From Candidatus Obscuribacterales bacterium (lineage in GTDB: Bacteria; Cyanobacteriota; Vampirovibrionia; Obscuribacterales; Obscuribacteraceae), in contig JAIETF010000030.1 of assembly GCA_019745415.1 (NCBI GenBank), forward strand, positions 62,001 through 126,000: a stretch of DNA of 64,000 nucleotides, given 5' to 3'. A program made the translations under genes and the position numbers. Positions 34,027 to 42,543 of this stretch are shown here, piece after piece. The notes under the pieces are model-generated. The model did no database searches. It was not told the origin of the DNA and saw only the letters and a list, made by a program, of their open reading frames with translations. Each line of letters begins with the position of its first letter. Positions within the stretch are counted from its first letter, which is position 1.

Positions 34027-35541
34027 ATGACCAGTCGGAACCTAAGTTATAGAGGTAAACACTCAGCCCTAGCCATTCTTTTACTTGCGGCAAATAGCTC
34101 TTCCTTTTTGCTACCCTCACTACCCAGTGCTGCTGAAACTCTAAAACCAGATTATCAAGCAGAGCCTCAAGCAAATAGCGAAATAGACATTGAAGAGAAC
34201 CCGCCGATCACTATAGCGGCTCAAAATTCAAACTCGATTGCCGCCAACTTCGAATCTTCAGATAATTCATTCAGCAGACAGTACACCCTGCTTACCAAGA
34301 AAATCCTGAGCGAAAGCATCGCCCTGGAGAGATACAGCCTCAATTATCGCCTTGAAAACACAAAACGGTCTCGCGCTTGCCAACTACTCTATTTCGGCAG
34401 CCAGGAAGCAAGCGCTGCAACACTTTTAGCTTTTGAAGTGATTGCCATGAAGGAGTTTGATAAAGGCAGAAAAAGACCGCTGACTATAAACCAGAATAAT
34501 CTTAAAGGTGGATTGAGAGCCGCTCAGGTTGGTTCAATTATTGCCGCCAGCGGTTCTGGTATGCAATTGGCGGTGAATGCCGCTCGCTATATCAAAGCTA
34601 AGCAGAAGGGTTATGACACTGCTTCAGCCAACCGGCGCGTCACCGAAGGGCTTAAAGAGATAGACCGCCTAATGGCCGAAAGAGAAAAACTTATCACAGC
34701 CAATGCCGACCATCCCGGACATGATCGAGCCCAGATTGAAAGCAAGATTTTGCTGGCACTGCGAGAGTCTTTCGTAGATGAGTACGCCCAGTTCAGCGCC
34801 AATTCTAGAAGCGAAGCAGCGGCTCGCAACCTGTTTTTCTTGATGAACTGCTCTTATAACGTCATCGGGGCAGTCGGCGCCGGACTAGGCTATAAAGCTG
34901 TCACCGAGCCCACTTGGAACGGTCCATCGAATATTTGCTTCACCATCAGCGGTGCTATGGCTATGGGTACACCTCTTTTAGCCTCTGCTTTACTTTGGAG
35001 CGAACGCCAACTGATACTGAGAGCCCAAAAGAAACGAAAACTCAGCCAAGAAGCCAGCCTGCAAGAATTGGAAAAGGAAATTCGCAATCTGCACGCAGTG
35101 GATGGAGATAACACCGGCGTCTTGATTCCCACTCTGCCTTCTACACAGCGTTTCGCTCTCTACTCGCAGTCGGGCTCACTCTTTACCAAACAGCTGGAAA
35201 ACGAAATGACCACAATTCATAGGCTGAACAAAGTTGCAGTACAAAGTTCGGTGACCGGTCCACTTATTGGCGGTCTGCTCATGACTCAAGGAATTCTCGG
35301 TACCAGAGGCTACTATAAATACTTCCCATCCAGACCACGCAAACAATTAGACCTCGGCTATAAAGGCGCCATCGTAGGCACAGTCGGTTCCAGCCTTGCC
35401 TTGGTGGGCAACGTCGCTTGGCTTTTGGCGAGCATAAACTATGAAAATCGACTGCGCAAAAACAATAGCTTGCCGGAACAACTGATTGCCGACCGACTTA
35501 AACATTTAGATGAAGTCGAGAAAATAGTTTCAGCGCTCTAA
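34027..35541 (+). CDS. Multi-pass membrane protein, unknown
   Basis: About 504 aa, family not recognised. A hydrophobic N-terminal segment (SALAILLLAANSSSFLLPSL) looks like a signal peptide ending near PSAAETL. A low-complexity stretch follows, then a two-fold arrangement of hydrophobic helices separated by basic helical linkers: AAQVGSIIAASGSGMQLAV, NCSYNVIGAVGAGLGY, ICFTISGAMAMGTPLLASAL, SSVTGPLIGGLLMTQGILG and GTVGSSLALVGNVAWLLAS. ATG at 34027 is chosen (GGGAG 4-5 nt upstream); TTG at 34012 is the alternative. Divergent from the FGE gene with about 80 bp between. Confidence 0.6.
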   Translation: MTSRNLSYRGKHSALAILLLAANSSSFLLPSLPSAAETLKPDYQAEPQANSEIDIEENPPITIAAQNSNSIAANFESSDNSFSRQYTLLTKKILSESIALERYSLNYRLENTKRSRACQLLYFGSQEASAATLLAFEVIAMKEFDKGRKRPLTINQNNLKGGLRAAQVGSIIAASGSGMQLAVNAARYIKAKQKGYDTASANRRVTEGLKEIDRLMAEREKLITANADHPGHDRAQIESKILLALRESFVDEYAQFSANSRSEAAARNLFFLMNCSYNVIGAVGAGLGYKAVTEPTWNGPSNICFTISGAMAMGTPLLASALLWSERQLILRAQKKRKLSQEASLQELEKEIRNLHAVDGDNTGVLIPTLPSTQRFALYSQSGSLFTKQLENEMTTIHRLNKVAVQSSVTGPLIGGLLMTQGILGTRGYYKYFPSRPRKQLDLGYKGAIVGTVGSSLALVGNVAWLLASINYENRLRKNNSLPEQLIADRLKHLDEVEKIVSAL

Positions 35542-35638
35542 CTAGTCTGAGACTCCTACTTCTCCTCTTTAATTGTCCTTCTTAACCTCGTCTTTCCCTC
35601 AAGGGCGTTTTAATACTAACGACATTGAGGACAAATAC

Positions 35639-35914
35639 ATGGAAACCCTTGCTCTTCCCCTTACTCTCAAAAAGCTCACCGAGATAGAATGCCATACTCC
35701 ACAAGAGTCAAATGTATATTGGCTAGACCGACAGTCTCTAGACCTACTTGCAGTCAGGTTAGTAGCCCTTGCCGAATCAATATCTAAAGATGCAAGCCAA
35801 CCTAAAGAAACCGATTTAGAGCCGATTTCAAATTCTGTCTCAGACTCTTTTTCAGATCTGGTTCCAGACCCAACAAAAGAAGCTCTATATAAACGACTCG
35901 ACTATCCTTACTAA
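35639..35914 (+). CDS. Small acidic hypothetical protein, 91 aa
   Basis: ATG at 35639 with TTGAGG 9 nt upstream; a longer start at 35573 is possible. Composition is protein-like (LPLTLKKLTEIECHTPQESN and LDLLAVRLVALAESIS), with a Ser/Asp-rich disordered tail ending in KRLDYPY. No family, no TM segment. It lies 97 bp after the unknown membrane gene and 88 bp before the LRR-like gene. A real gene is likely but not certain. Confidence 0.45.
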   Translation: METLALPLTLKKLTEIECHTPQESNVYWLDRQSLDLLAVRLVALAESISKDASQPKETDLEPISNSVSDSFSDLVPDPTKEALYKRLDYPY

Positions 35915-36002
35915 TTCGAAAAATATTCTTCAATCTTCGCCTCGACTAGCTGCTAGTATTACCAACCTAGGCTAACTTTGCACTTGCGGGGTAAGACCAA
36001 TC

Positions 36003-36857
36003 ATGCAGCCCACAGACGAGCTGTGGTTTGACAATCAAACCAGTATTGATCTCATAGAAGAAAAACTAAAAGCAGCAGGTCAAGATCTCAAACGCCTCAC
36101 CCTTCTCAATCAAGCTTTCTTGATCAGTGGAAGACTCAATGACCTGTCTCTAACCAACTTAAAAGAATTAGTGGTGCCAAGTCTATATTACTTCGATAGT
36201 GCGGAAGGTTGGAGCTTTCTACACAACCTGACAAAATTGGAAACTCTAGTAGCCGAATACACCGAGGCTAAAGAATCAATCTTGCAGGGCTTATGCCAAG
36301 CACCTTGGTGGCAAAGCCTGAGACATCTAGAACTTAAGTTGGCCAGTCTCAAAGACGGCGAACTTTGGAAGAATCTCTGGACAAACAGAAGCCTCGACTT
36401 ACAAGTTCTCTGCTTATTTTTTCTGAGCGGCTCACTAACCAGCACGGTTCTATCAAGTAAACTGAAAAGCCTTGAGTATCTAATTCTAGGCACCGAACTA
36501 GGTGACAAATTCCTATTCAAGCTGAGTACCCTAGACCTTCCTGCCTTGACCGATTTAGACTTAAGCTATTCATCGGTAACAGAAGCTGCCACACTAGAAT
36601 TTTTGAAGGGCGACAAACCCGGCTTGCCGAAACTGGCCAGGGTGAGAAAACGATTCTTCAGCGAAAAACCAAGTGAGAGTCGCGACTGGGACGGCAGCCA
36701 GGTAGGCTGGACTGACGAAGAGCTCAGTGACAGAGAGATGCAAGAGAGATTTTTCGAAGGCACAGGTCTCAGGGTACTACCTGCAAATGAACAGCTGAAT
36801 ATTAGAGGACAGATGCTAAGCAGGTTGAGACCAATTGAAAGACCCAAGCATAAGTAA
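36003..36857 (+). CDS. Leucine-rich-repeat-like protein
   Basis: 284 aa, cytosolic by lack of signal. Irregular leucine-rich repeats of LxxLxLxx type are visible: LKRLTLLNQAF, LTNLKELVVPSLYYF, LTKLETLVAEY, SLRHLELKLASLKD, LKSLEYLILGTEL, LPALTDLDLSYSSVT. The N- and C-termini are charged. Short and degenerate compared with bacterial LRR effectors. No partner gene is implied; it follows a small acidic gene. Confidence 0.65.
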   Translation: MQPTDELWFDNQTSIDLIEEKLKAAGQDLKRLTLLNQAFLISGRLNDLSLTNLKELVVPSLYYFDSAEGWSFLHNLTKLETLVAEYTEAKESILQGLCQAPWWQSLRHLELKLASLKDGELWKNLWTNRSLDLQVLCLFFLSGSLTSTVLSSKLKSLEYLILGTELGDKFLFKLSTLDLPALTDLDLSYSSVTEAATLEFLKGDKPGLPKLARVRKRFFSEKPSESRDWDGSQVGWTDEELSDREMQERFFEGTGLRVLPANEQLNIRGQMLSRLRPIERPKHK

Positions 36858-36920
36858 GATAGAATCCCTTCCATGTATCCGACTGTTAGAAACTCAAGGC
36901 AAATAATCAAAGGAGTATTG

Positions 36921-37901
36921 TTGCTCTATTCTGCACCGCTCAGACAAAAACTTTCACTACTGTTTGCACTATCTCTTTCGGCAATCTCACTAGTGCTGCC
37001 GACGCGGCAGGTTGCCGCCGAGGCAAGAAGAGAATCTGAATGGCATGCAGGAAACTGGCAGCCGTCCCCAGGATTTAAACAAAGTCCCATCTGGCCGAGG
37101 GTAATTCCAGACACCTTCAAAGTAGACGGTTCAGAGGAGCTAAACAAAGAAGGAGATTTTGTCGGAAAAGTCTCAATTCCGACAATGACCATCTACCCCG
37201 CTAAAGGCAGACCTTCTGATACCGCAGTGGTTGTCTTTCCTGGTGGGGGCTACTGGTGCCTAGCAATGAAACTGGAAGGTACCGATATCTGCGACTGGCT
37301 GACTAGCCGCGGCATAACCTGCATTCTCTTGAAATATCGGGTGCCAGGCGATAAGTTATACCCCCGCTCGGGTTGCTATCCCTCCCATGCAGCCGCCCTA
37401 GATGACGCCCAAAGAACAATAAGATTGGTGCGCTCCCGTGCTAAAGAACTGAAAGTAGATCCTCACAAAATAGGGGTTATCGGCTTTTCTGCCGGCGGAC
37501 ATCTGGTGGCTGCAACAAGCACTCTTTACGACAAAGGAATCTATAAGCCGGTGGATGCAATTGATAAACTCAGCTGCCGTCCTGACTTTGCTATTGCAGT
37601 TTATCCGGGCCACTTAACCGAACACACCAAAAAGAAATTCGAGCTGAACAAGTACATACCGGTAACCAAGAACACGCCGCCCACTTTTATTGTGCAAGCC
37701 GCAGATGATCCGGTCGATGCCGTCGACAACTCACTGGTCTATTTCGCCGCTTTGAAAGAGGCAAAAGTTGCAGCGGAACTGCACATCTTTGCTAAAGGCA
37801 AGCATGCTTTCGGACTCACCCCCTCGTCTTTACCTGTTTCAGATTGGCCCAAACTAGCAGAGCGTTGGCTGGAAGAAATTAAGATGCTGCCCAAGCAATA
37901 G
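36921..37901 (+). CDS. Exported alpha/beta hydrolase (BD-FAE / esterase-like)
   Basis: About 326 aa. The signal peptide (LSLLFALSLSAISLVLP, cleavage near QVAAEA) is followed by the hydrolase fold. The oxyanion-hole motif VVVFPGGGYWCLA and the nucleophile elbow GFSAGGH are visible; the acid and histidine are probably in ADDPVDAVDNS and KGKHAFGL. It resembles carbohydrate/acyl esterases of the BD-FAE or acetyl-xylan esterase group. TTG at 36921 has a good AAAGGAG 5 nt upstream and gives a cleaner signal peptide than the ATG at 36873, which would add 16 residues. Confidence 0.82.
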   Translation: MLYSAPLRQKLSLLFALSLSAISLVLPTRQVAAEARRESEWHAGNWQPSPGFKQSPIWPRVIPDTFKVDGSEELNKEGDFVGKVSIPTMTIYPAKGRPSDTAVVVFPGGGYWCLAMKLEGTDICDWLTSRGITCILLKYRVPGDKLYPRSGCYPSHAAALDDAQRTIRLVRSRAKELKVDPHKIGVIGFSAGGHLVAATSTLYDKGIYKPVDAIDKLSCRPDFAIAVYPGHLTEHTKKKFELNKYIPVTKNTPPTFIVQAADDPVDAVDNSLVYFAALKEAKVAAELHIFAKGKHAFGLTPSSLPVSDWPKLAERWLEEIKMLPKQ

Positions 37902-37926
37902 ATTTTAAAATTAGCAAAAACCACTA

Positions 37927-37967
37927 TTGACCGTTAGGAATTAATGAGTGTATACTCACTCATTAAT
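37927..37967 (+). promoter_or_regulatory. Promoter with overlapping TetR operator
   Basis: -35 TTGACC (37927-37932) and -10 TATACT (37951-37956) with 18 bp between. An 11-bp perfect inverted repeat, ATTAATGAGTG (37940-37950) and CACTCATTAAT (37957-37967), brackets the -10 box exactly. This is the expected layout of TetR-family autorepression and explains control of the regulator and the aldo-keto reductase behind it. Confidence 0.8.
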
Positions 37968-37976
37968 GGAGGAAAG

Positions 37977-38567
37977 ATGGCTCGTCCTAAAAGCGAGGAA
38001 AAGCGAAACACCCTTCTATCAGTAGCCATAAAAGTATTTGCCAGGAACGGTCTTACGGCTTCCACCTCATCAATCACCTCTGAGGCAGGAATGGCGGCAG
38101 GCACCCTCTTCATATACTTCAAAGGCAAAGATGAATTGTTGAACGCTCTTTACGTAGAGATCAAGAAGGATCTCGCGGAAGCCATGCTGCGCGACCATCG
38201 AGAAAACTCATCAGCGGAAGAAGCCATGAAACATGTCTGGAACAACTATATAGATTGGGGTATACAAAACCCCGACAGTCTAGCGGTTCTACACAAACTA
38301 AAAGTATGGGAGGGTCTCAAGCCTGAAATTCCCGAAGAAACGGCTAAACGACTCTGCCAATTGCAAACACTTACCGAGACCGCCATCGCCGGCGGTGCTC
38401 TGAAGGACATTCCGTATGAGTTTATGCTCGCCCTCTTTTCGGCCCAGACCGAAACAGTGATGCAATTTATCAAACAAGATCCAGATAAAGCCGAACTTTA
38501 TAAAGAGCGCGGCTTTGAACTGTTCTGGACCGGCGTAAACAAAACCGACAGGCTGCAGAAACAATAG
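37977..38567 (+). CDS. TetR/AcrR-family transcriptional regulator
   Basis: 196 aa. N-terminal helix-turn-helix at about 10-55 (LLSVAIKVFARNGLTASTSS, then ITSEAGMAAGTLFIYFKGKD), followed by a helical ligand-binding domain. ATG at 37977 follows GGAGGAAAG; an upstream in-frame ATG at 37944 lies inside the operator and is not credible. It is 28 bp ahead of an aldo-keto reductase that it probably represses together with itself. The inducer is unknown. Confidence 0.9.
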   Translation: MARPKSEEKRNTLLSVAIKVFARNGLTASTSSITSEAGMAAGTLFIYFKGKDELLNALYVEIKKDLAEAMLRDHRENSSAEEAMKHVWNNYIDWGIQNPDSLAVLHKLKVWEGLKPEIPEETAKRLCQLQTLTETAIAGGALKDIPYEFMLALFSAQTETVMQFIKQDPDKAELYKERGFELFWTGVNKTDRLQKQ

Positions 38568-38595
38568 ACTGCGACCAAACAAATAGGAGCAAACA

Positions 38596-39669
38596 ATGAA
38601 ATACAAAACCCTCGGTGACACCGGGTTACTGGTGTCGACGATATGCTTTGGCGCCATGACATTTCACGGCGGCAGCAAACTCTTCAAAATGATTGGGGCA
38701 ACACAGCAAGACGAAGCGGATCAATTGATCAAAGCTTGCGTAGATAAAGGAGTTAACTTCTTCGACACCGCCGATGTCTATTCGGAAGGCGGTAGCGAGG
38801 AGATGCTCGGGCAAGCCTTCCGCAATCTCGGCATACAGCGAAAAGATGTGGTCATAGCAACAAAATGCTTTGGTCGGGTAGGCAAGGGACACAACGATAT
38901 CGGAGCCTCGCGCAAACACATTATCGAAGCAGTGGATGCAAGTCTGCGCCGCCTGCAAACCGACTATATAGATCTTTATCAAATTCACGGCACCGATACA
39001 GTGACACCAATCGAAGAGACCCTTCGTGCTTTGGATACATTGGTAAGCCAAGGAAAAGTAAGATATGTCGGCTGCTCAAACTGGGCAGCATGGCGTTTGC
39101 AGCGAGCCCTAGACATTTCTGAATTCAAAAATTTGGCACGTTTTGATACCCTACAAGCCTATTATTCAATTGCCGGGCGCGACCTGGAAAGAGAATTGAT
39201 TCCACTCATGGAGCACTCCAAGACCGGCTTGCTGGTTTGGAGTCCTCTTGCCGGGGGCTTACTCTCAGGCAAATTCAGCCGAGACAATCAGAAACCGGAA
39301 AACAGCCGCCGCTCCGAATTTGATTTCCCCCTGGTGGACAAAGAGAGAGCCTGGAGAATCTTGGACGTAATTAGACCAATAGCTGAAGAGTTGCATGCCT
39401 CTGTGGCTCAAGTAGCTCTAGCTTGGCTCTTAGCCAAACCGGCAGTAACTTCAGTCATTATCGGAGCCAAGAACCTGAAACAACTGGAAGACAACATCGG
39501 AGCAGTAGAGGTGACGCTAAGCCCCGCACAGATGGCCGCACTCGATCAAGTCAGCCAATTGCCGCCCGAGTATCCGGGCTGGATGATTCCCTTCCAGACT
39601 GCCGATAGGTTAGATCCCAACCTAGATCTCTGGAGCCACTTGAAAGACGCCGTGAGCGTCGGCAAATAA
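38596..39669 (+). CDS. Aldo/keto reductase
   Basis: 357 aa NADPH-dependent oxidoreductase with TIM-barrel fold, cytosolic. Start MKYKTLGDTGLLVSTICFGA, catalytic Asp/Tyr in FFDTADVYSEGGSEEMLG, Lys in VVIATKCFG, then YIDLYQIHGTDTVTPIEETL. The C-terminal phosphate-binding part has VIIGAKNLKQLEDNI. Similar to YajO/YdhF-type or AKR11-13 proteins. Cotranscribed with tetR, suggesting detoxification of carbonyls. Confidence 0.92.
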   Translation: MKYKTLGDTGLLVSTICFGAMTFHGGSKLFKMIGATQQDEADQLIKACVDKGVNFFDTADVYSEGGSEEMLGQAFRNLGIQRKDVVIATKCFGRVGKGHNDIGASRKHIIEAVDASLRRLQTDYIDLYQIHGTDTVTPIEETLRALDTLVSQGKVRYVGCSNWAAWRLQRALDISEFKNLARFDTLQAYYSIAGRDLERELIPLMEHSKTGLLVWSPLAGGLLSGKFSRDNQKPENSRRSEFDFPLVDKERAWRILDVIRPIAEELHASVAQVALAWLLAKPAVTSVIIGAKNLKQLEDNIGAVEVTLSPAQMAALDQVSQLPPEYPGWMIPFQTADRLDPNLDLWSHLKDAVSVGK

Positions 39670-39680
39670 ATCAAGGGGAA

Positions 39681-39712
39681 CGAAGCTGGCACTGTATATA
39701 GTGCCAGCTTCG
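39681..39712. terminator. 13-bp hairpin after the tetR/AKR operon
   Basis: CGAAGCTGGCACT (39681-39693), loop GTATAT, AGTGCCAGCTTCG (39700-39712): perfect pairing. No T run follows on the plus strand, so efficiency is uncertain; it is 11 bp after the AKR stop. Confidence 0.6.
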
Positions 39713-39906
39713 CGCCTCCAGAGAAACCGCCGAGCAAAATCTGAAAAGATAGAAAACACTAGACAAGCTATAAGTAAACTCGCTTAAGCGGCACATCAGT
39801 AAGACAGGCTCAACCAAGCGGGTAAACGTCATAAGATCAGCAAAGAATAAAACCCGCCTTGCGGTAAAAATTAGATCCAGCCTGAAGTCCAAGCTAAAAC
39901 AAATTA

Positions 39907-39954
39907 CTATACTTTTTTAGTTTTAGTTTTAGTTTTAGTCTTAGTCTTTGTTGA
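39907..39954 (-). repeat. (ACTAAA)n hexanucleotide repeat, open frame just past a stop codon
   Basis: On the minus strand, right after the TAG at 39957-39955, four ACTAAA units are preceded by two ACTAAG/AAG-like units. Read in the frame of the upstream gene they encode Ser-Thr-Lys followed by Thr-Lys repeats and Lys-Val, then TAG at 39909-39907. The frame of 15 codons is open and has no start of its own. It is likely a lost or conditionally translated C-terminal tail. Confidence 0.75.
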
Positions 39955-40674
39955 CTAACCGCCATCTACATAGCGGTCGGCAGCCTCGGCGATTTTCTTA
40001 AAATAAGCTCTCATAGCCGGACCTAGTTCAGGCTTTTGTCCACCGCCGGTACCTAGGGGGTCGAATTGTCTCTCAGCCCTGCGGTAAGCCTGAATTTCCT
40101 TATTCAGCTCGCCTCGCTCCTGATAAGACATGCCATCTTTCACACCTTCCTCAATTGCTCTTCGAGCCTGCTCGGTGCGCCTCTTTATCTCATCGTGCAT
40201 TGGCGTATCAGGCTGCTTTGGCTTGCGGGTCATATCTATGGTGCTGAGAAGAGACCAGTCTCTCACTTCACGTTGGTACCGCTCTAGGACTTCATTCTCA
40301 GACTTATACTTCTCACGTTCGGCAGGACTCATACCTTCTTCTACTTTGCGTTTCACCTTTTCGCCGACAGTCTCATCTTTATAGAAAAGATGTTTGACAC
40401 TATGACAAAAAGCATCCCAACCATCAGTTGGTTTGTACTCGGCTTCCTGTTCGAAACCTGTCAAATCTACATCAGGAAAACCTAAACGACCTAGCCCCCT
40501 ACCTAAGCCCAAGGAACTATCGCTATCGGCTATTCCGACACGAGTGTTCTGGCTTCCATTTTGACTATCCCAGGCGCCTCTATATGCCCGACCAAGATCC
40601 TGACTATCTAAATAAAGGCTGCCACTGGCATTATCGACATACGTAGACTCGGAAACCGGCTCGAACTCTTTCAT
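39955..40674 (-). CDS. Hypothetical protein with an internal duplicated helical motif
   Basis: 239 aa from ATG 40674 (GAAGG 8 nt upstream; GTG at 40689 adds five residues). Family unknown, no signal peptide. The N-terminal 80 residues are Ser/Gly/Asp-rich and probably disordered. The remaining part has two similar helical units: VKRKVEEGMSPAEREKYKSE with LERYQREVRDW (about 105-145), and RRAIEEGVKDGMSYQERGEL with IQAYRRAERQF (about 170-215). Both carry EEG...GMS..ER...Y.R. It precedes an in-frame Thr-Lys repeat tail behind the stop codon. Its neighbours are also unknown low-complexity proteins. Confidence 0.6.
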   Translation of the reverse strand: MKEFEPVSESTYVDNASGSLYLDSQDLGRAYRGAWDSQNGSQNTRVGIADSDSSLGLGRGLGRLGFPDVDLTGFEQEAEYKPTDGWDAFCHSVKHLFYKDETVGEKVKRKVEEGMSPAEREKYKSENEVLERYQREVRDWSLLSTIDMTRKPKQPDTPMHDEIKRRTEQARRAIEEGVKDGMSYQERGELNKEIQAYRRAERQFDPLGTGGGQKPELGPAMRAYFKKIAEAADRYVDGG

Positions 40675-40797
40675 AAGAAAAACCTTCACAGAAGGAAACT
40701 GAAATGAATCTAGCAGGTTTGGTTGGCAAACCAGAGTCAGGAGTATTAAGCGACACGCCTTAGATGCCGGCTCAAACTTCTTAGAGTGTCGCTAAAG

Positions 40798-42543
40798 CTA
40801 ACTTGCCGACTGACGGTCGACTTTCTCTTTATATACCTGTGGCTCTACCAAGCCTTGGGCAAAAGGAAAATGCAGCTGCTCGTAGAGCGCGGCACCGGGC
40901 TCATCATCACCGCTATCGAGACCAACTACCCTAAACTGCTCATCAGCATCGGCTACTAAGTCGCCGCCCGTAACAATCTCATCAGCTACCGACCGAGGCT
41001 CCGCATCGGCTTCATCAAAAATATCGTCGCCCACTTCCAAAGGCTCAGCAGAAGCCAAGTCGGCAAAAATATCCTCAGCTTCGGTGCGAGCCTCTTCAGA
41101 CTTTCCCTGGAAAACTACCGCCTCAGCTTGGTCAAAAAGAACAGGCAGTTCGGAAGAATTCTCAGAATCAGACTCAACTTCATTTACTGCCAGCAGTTCG
41201 CTCCGGGTTTCAGCCGGCAGCACTTCTTCTTGCAGACTTATTTCAGACTGAGCTTCTTCCAGTAGAGCTTCTTCCGGTAGAGCTTCTTCCGGTAGAGCTT
41301 CTTCTTGCAGAGATTCCTTAGATAGAGCTTCTTCAGACCCAATCTCTTCTATTTCAGTTGCTTCTATTTCAGTTTCTTTAAGCTCCACAATCTCGACAGA
41401 CTCTTCTTGCTGAACAGCCTGCTCATCTAGAAACTCTCTCACTGCGGGGGTCTGCAAAAGCTCCATAATTTCAGCTTGTCTGTCTGCAGAGGACGACTCA
41501 CCCCGAAAAAAATCAACTTCTACTACATTGTCGGACGCCATTTCCGGCTCAGTACCTGCAACTCGGTCTTCATAGATGATTCCCGAATCTAGTTCATCGT
41601 CCAAAATCGCCGGCAAGGTCTTGATCTCATCGAGAGGATCAAGCGAAAAGAGCCTAGAGAGATACCCTACCGTTCTGGCACCGCCGGGACTTTCAATAGC
41701 AGGAGGATCTTCCTGCAAGATAGACCCTTCATCGACTTCAGAAAGCAAGAGCGAATCTGGCAAGGGCGAATTTTGCAAAAGCGAATCTGGCACATCGGCT
41801 TCAGCCGCGGTGGTCGCAGGCTTCTCTTCAGTTTCAGCGCCGCCGGAGATGGCGAAGAGCCTGGCGCTCTGCTTAGCACCGCTTGATGCCAGCGCTTCGT
41901 TGGCGGCAAGCAAAGCTTCCAAGAAGAGCTCGTCGTCAACATGTCCTTTCATTACTTCACTGCAGAAGAAATCAAGGGCGACATCTAGTGACATTTCACG
42001 GCGAGCCACCACCGGCTTGACTTTCTCGTTCATCCAACGGAAGCCTGACTGCAAGGGCAAAATATAGTGGTCGCCGGGGCTGAGTATATTGATATTATGC
42101 AAGCCCTGATAGCGCAGATAGCTGCCCAGCGCGTCAATTATGGGGGCAAGTTTGACCAATTTGTCAAAAACAATAAAGCTCTGATACTCAGACTCTTCAG
42201 TCACCTGAAAAAGACGCAGGGCAAAGTCGTGCTTATCGGTTTGCACCAAAGCAGAAATCGATTGAGAGAGCGAGTCATAGGTGGACTGATCGCTTTCTCT
42301 TGAAATAGGATTAAAGGTGAGCAAAAGAAACTTTTCAGTGTCATCGACACAAAGAGCGCGATAGTTCTTCGAATCTTTCTCTATCGAACAAAGCAGTTCG
42401 CCATCAGAAAGGCAATGATAGCGACTTAAACTGCGCCAGCTATCGCTACCAAGGGTGGTGACTTTGGAGCCGAAGCGAGAAGCGAAAAGCTTGAGAAAAA
42501 CCGAAGGCGAATCTGCTTTATCGGTGACTTGATGGCTAGAAAT
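40798..42543 (-). CDS. Large acidic protein with EEALP repeats; start is non-canonical
   Basis: About 582 aa, unknown family. The N-terminal third looks folded (for example SFIVFDKLVKLAPIIDALGS and GLHNINILSPGDHYILPL, TDKHDFALRLFQV). The rest is acidic and disordered, with pentapeptide repeats of EEALP type (about 15-bp DNA units at 41251-41340). The frame is coding-like well upstream of the first ATG/GTG/TTG, the TTG at 42324 (508 aa). It stays open to a TGA about 85 codons upstream. AAGAGAGAGG lies 8 nt before an ATT at 42543-42541, giving a start ISSHQVTDKADSPSV. A CTG at 42573 is the other option. The start I give is inference. Confidence 0.6.
   Translation of the reverse strand: MSSHQVTDKADSPSVFLKLFASRFGSKVTTLGSDSWRSLSRYHCLSDGELLCSIEKDSKNYRALCVDDTEKFLLLTFNPISRESDQSTYDSLSQSISALVQTDKHDFALRLFQVTEESEYQSFIVFDKLVKLAPIIDALGSYLRYQGLHNINILSPGDHYILPLQSGFRWMNEKVKPVVARREMSLDVALDFFCSEVMKGHVDDELFLEALLAANEALASSGAKQSARLFAISGGAETEEKPATTAAEADVPDSLLQNSPLPDSLLLSEVDEGSILQEDPPAIESPGGARTVGYLSRLFSLDPLDEIKTLPAILDDELDSGIIYEDRVAGTEPEMASDNVVEVDFFRGESSSADRQAEIMELLQTPAVREFLDEQAVQQEESVEIVELKETEIEATEIEEIGSEEALSKESLQEEALPEEALPEEALLEEAQSEISLQEEVLPAETRSELLAVNEVESDSENSSELPVLFDQAEAVVFQGKSEEARTEAEDIFADLASAEPLEVGDDIFDEADAEPRSVADEIVTGGDLVADADEQFRVVGLDSGDDEPGAALYEQLHFPFAQGLVEPQVYKEKVDRQSAS
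41251..41340. repeat. Six degenerate 15-bp tandem repeats
   Basis: Units at 41251, 41266, 41281, 41296, 41311 and 41326. The second and third are identical, AGCTTCTTCCGGTAG (plus strand). They encode LPEEA/LQEEA-type pentapeptides in the acidic protein on the minus strand. Confidence 0.85.

Noticed and set aside
37944..37976. Upstream ATG for the TetR gene
   Set aside because: It lies inside the operator and -10 box; the ATG at 37977 has a proper Shine-Dalgarno.
39907..39954. Hexanucleotide run as a CRISPR or telomere-like array
   Set aside because: Unit is too short, no spacers, single location; better explained as an in-frame Thr-Lys tail.
40798..42324. The TTG at 42324 as the real start of the acidic protein
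   Set aside because: Coding-like frame continues for 73 codons upstream; kept only as an alternative.
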